A DNA stretch of 38,654 bases, from positions 1-38,654 of the forward strand of contig NZ_RJPT01000012.1 in the NCBI RefSeq assembly GCF_003943515.1. Reading direction: 5' to 3'. Shown piece after piece: positions 38,633 through 38,654 of this stretch; positions within the stretch are counted from its first letter, which is position 1, and each line of letters opens with the position of its first letter. The notes below the pieces were generated by a model. It was not told the DNA's origin. It worked only from the letters and a program-made list of their open reading frames with translations, and made no database searches. The translations under genes were made by a program, and so were the position numbers. This stretch comes from Streptococcus cristatus. Lineage in GTDB: Bacteria > Bacillota > Bacilli > Lactobacillales > Streptococcaceae.

Positions 38633-38654
38633 TTACTCTATTATTTAAGAGTAA
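38633..38654. repeat. attR: attR: 16-bp core with inverted core-type sites
   Basis: TATTATTTAAGAGTAA (38639-38654) repeats bases 1-16. TTACTCT (38633-38639) and AGAGTAA (38648-38654) are inverted 7-bp arms around the 8-base spacer ATTATTTA, the form of paired core-type integrase sites around a crossover region. Confidence 0.85.

Overview
This window looks like one complete integrated prophage of a siphovirus. It starts and ends exactly on the same 16-base direct repeat, TATTATTTAAGAGTAA (1-16 and 38639-38654), which I read as the attL/attR core, so the element is about 38.6 kb. The gene families point to a low-GC Firmicute, most likely Streptococcus (mitis/sanguinis-like oral group is a guess): phi-LC3-type holin, CHAP+SH3_5 lysin, gp58-type tail fibre, DUF1642, YopX and ImmA/IrrE. 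The host species cannot be fixed from this sequence alone.

Layout. Bases 1-360 are non-coding and hold the left att half, a candidate integrase arm site and the terminator of the late operon. From about 34.2 kb down to 0.36 kb nearly everything is on the minus strand, so read it right to left: Cro-like and HTH proteins, small membrane proteins, a recombination/replication block (SMC-like ATPase, Sak4-like ATPase, DUF669, DEAD helicase, primase-helicase), a non-coding block with iterons and an AT-rich stretch that may be the origin, RusA resolvase and small overlapping genes (DUF1642, YopX, sigma-70-like regulator), then packaging (TerS, TerL, portal, MuF), scaffold and capsid, head-tail connectors, tail (major tail protein, frameshifted chaperones, tape measure, Dit, Tal/fibre) and lysis. 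From 34.24 kb rightwards the plus strand carries the lysogeny side: a small conserved basic protein, an Fst-type type I toxin-antitoxin locus, CI-like repressor, ImmA-like protease, two accessory proteins and a tyrosine integrase next to attR.

What stands out. (1) The MuF head protein has a C-terminal extension resembling a RelA/SpoT-fold toxin, followed one base later by a small acidic gene, a membrane peptide and another small gene flanked by terminators: a likely virion-associated polymorphic toxin with candidate immunity genes. (2) An Fst/par-like type I toxin-antitoxin module lies between the small lysogeny gene and the repressor, with convergent RNAs, shared terminator and paired direct repeats. 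(3) The terminase small subunit has no normal start: the codon at the ideal distance from the Shine-Dalgarno sequence is ATC. (4) The tail chaperones are joined by a clear -1 slippery site, TTTTTTC. (5) Operator-like ACAAT-NN-ATTGT sites occur at both lysogeny-side promoters. (6) Three iterons with 35-36-base spacing lie beside an AT-rich stretch, just after a replication gene that ends in a helix-turn-helix.

Several small genes not obvious from simple ORF calls are described: 36-, 34-, 56-, 58-, 43- and 30-residue proteins. No tRNA, rRNA, insertion sequence or CRISPR array was seen.
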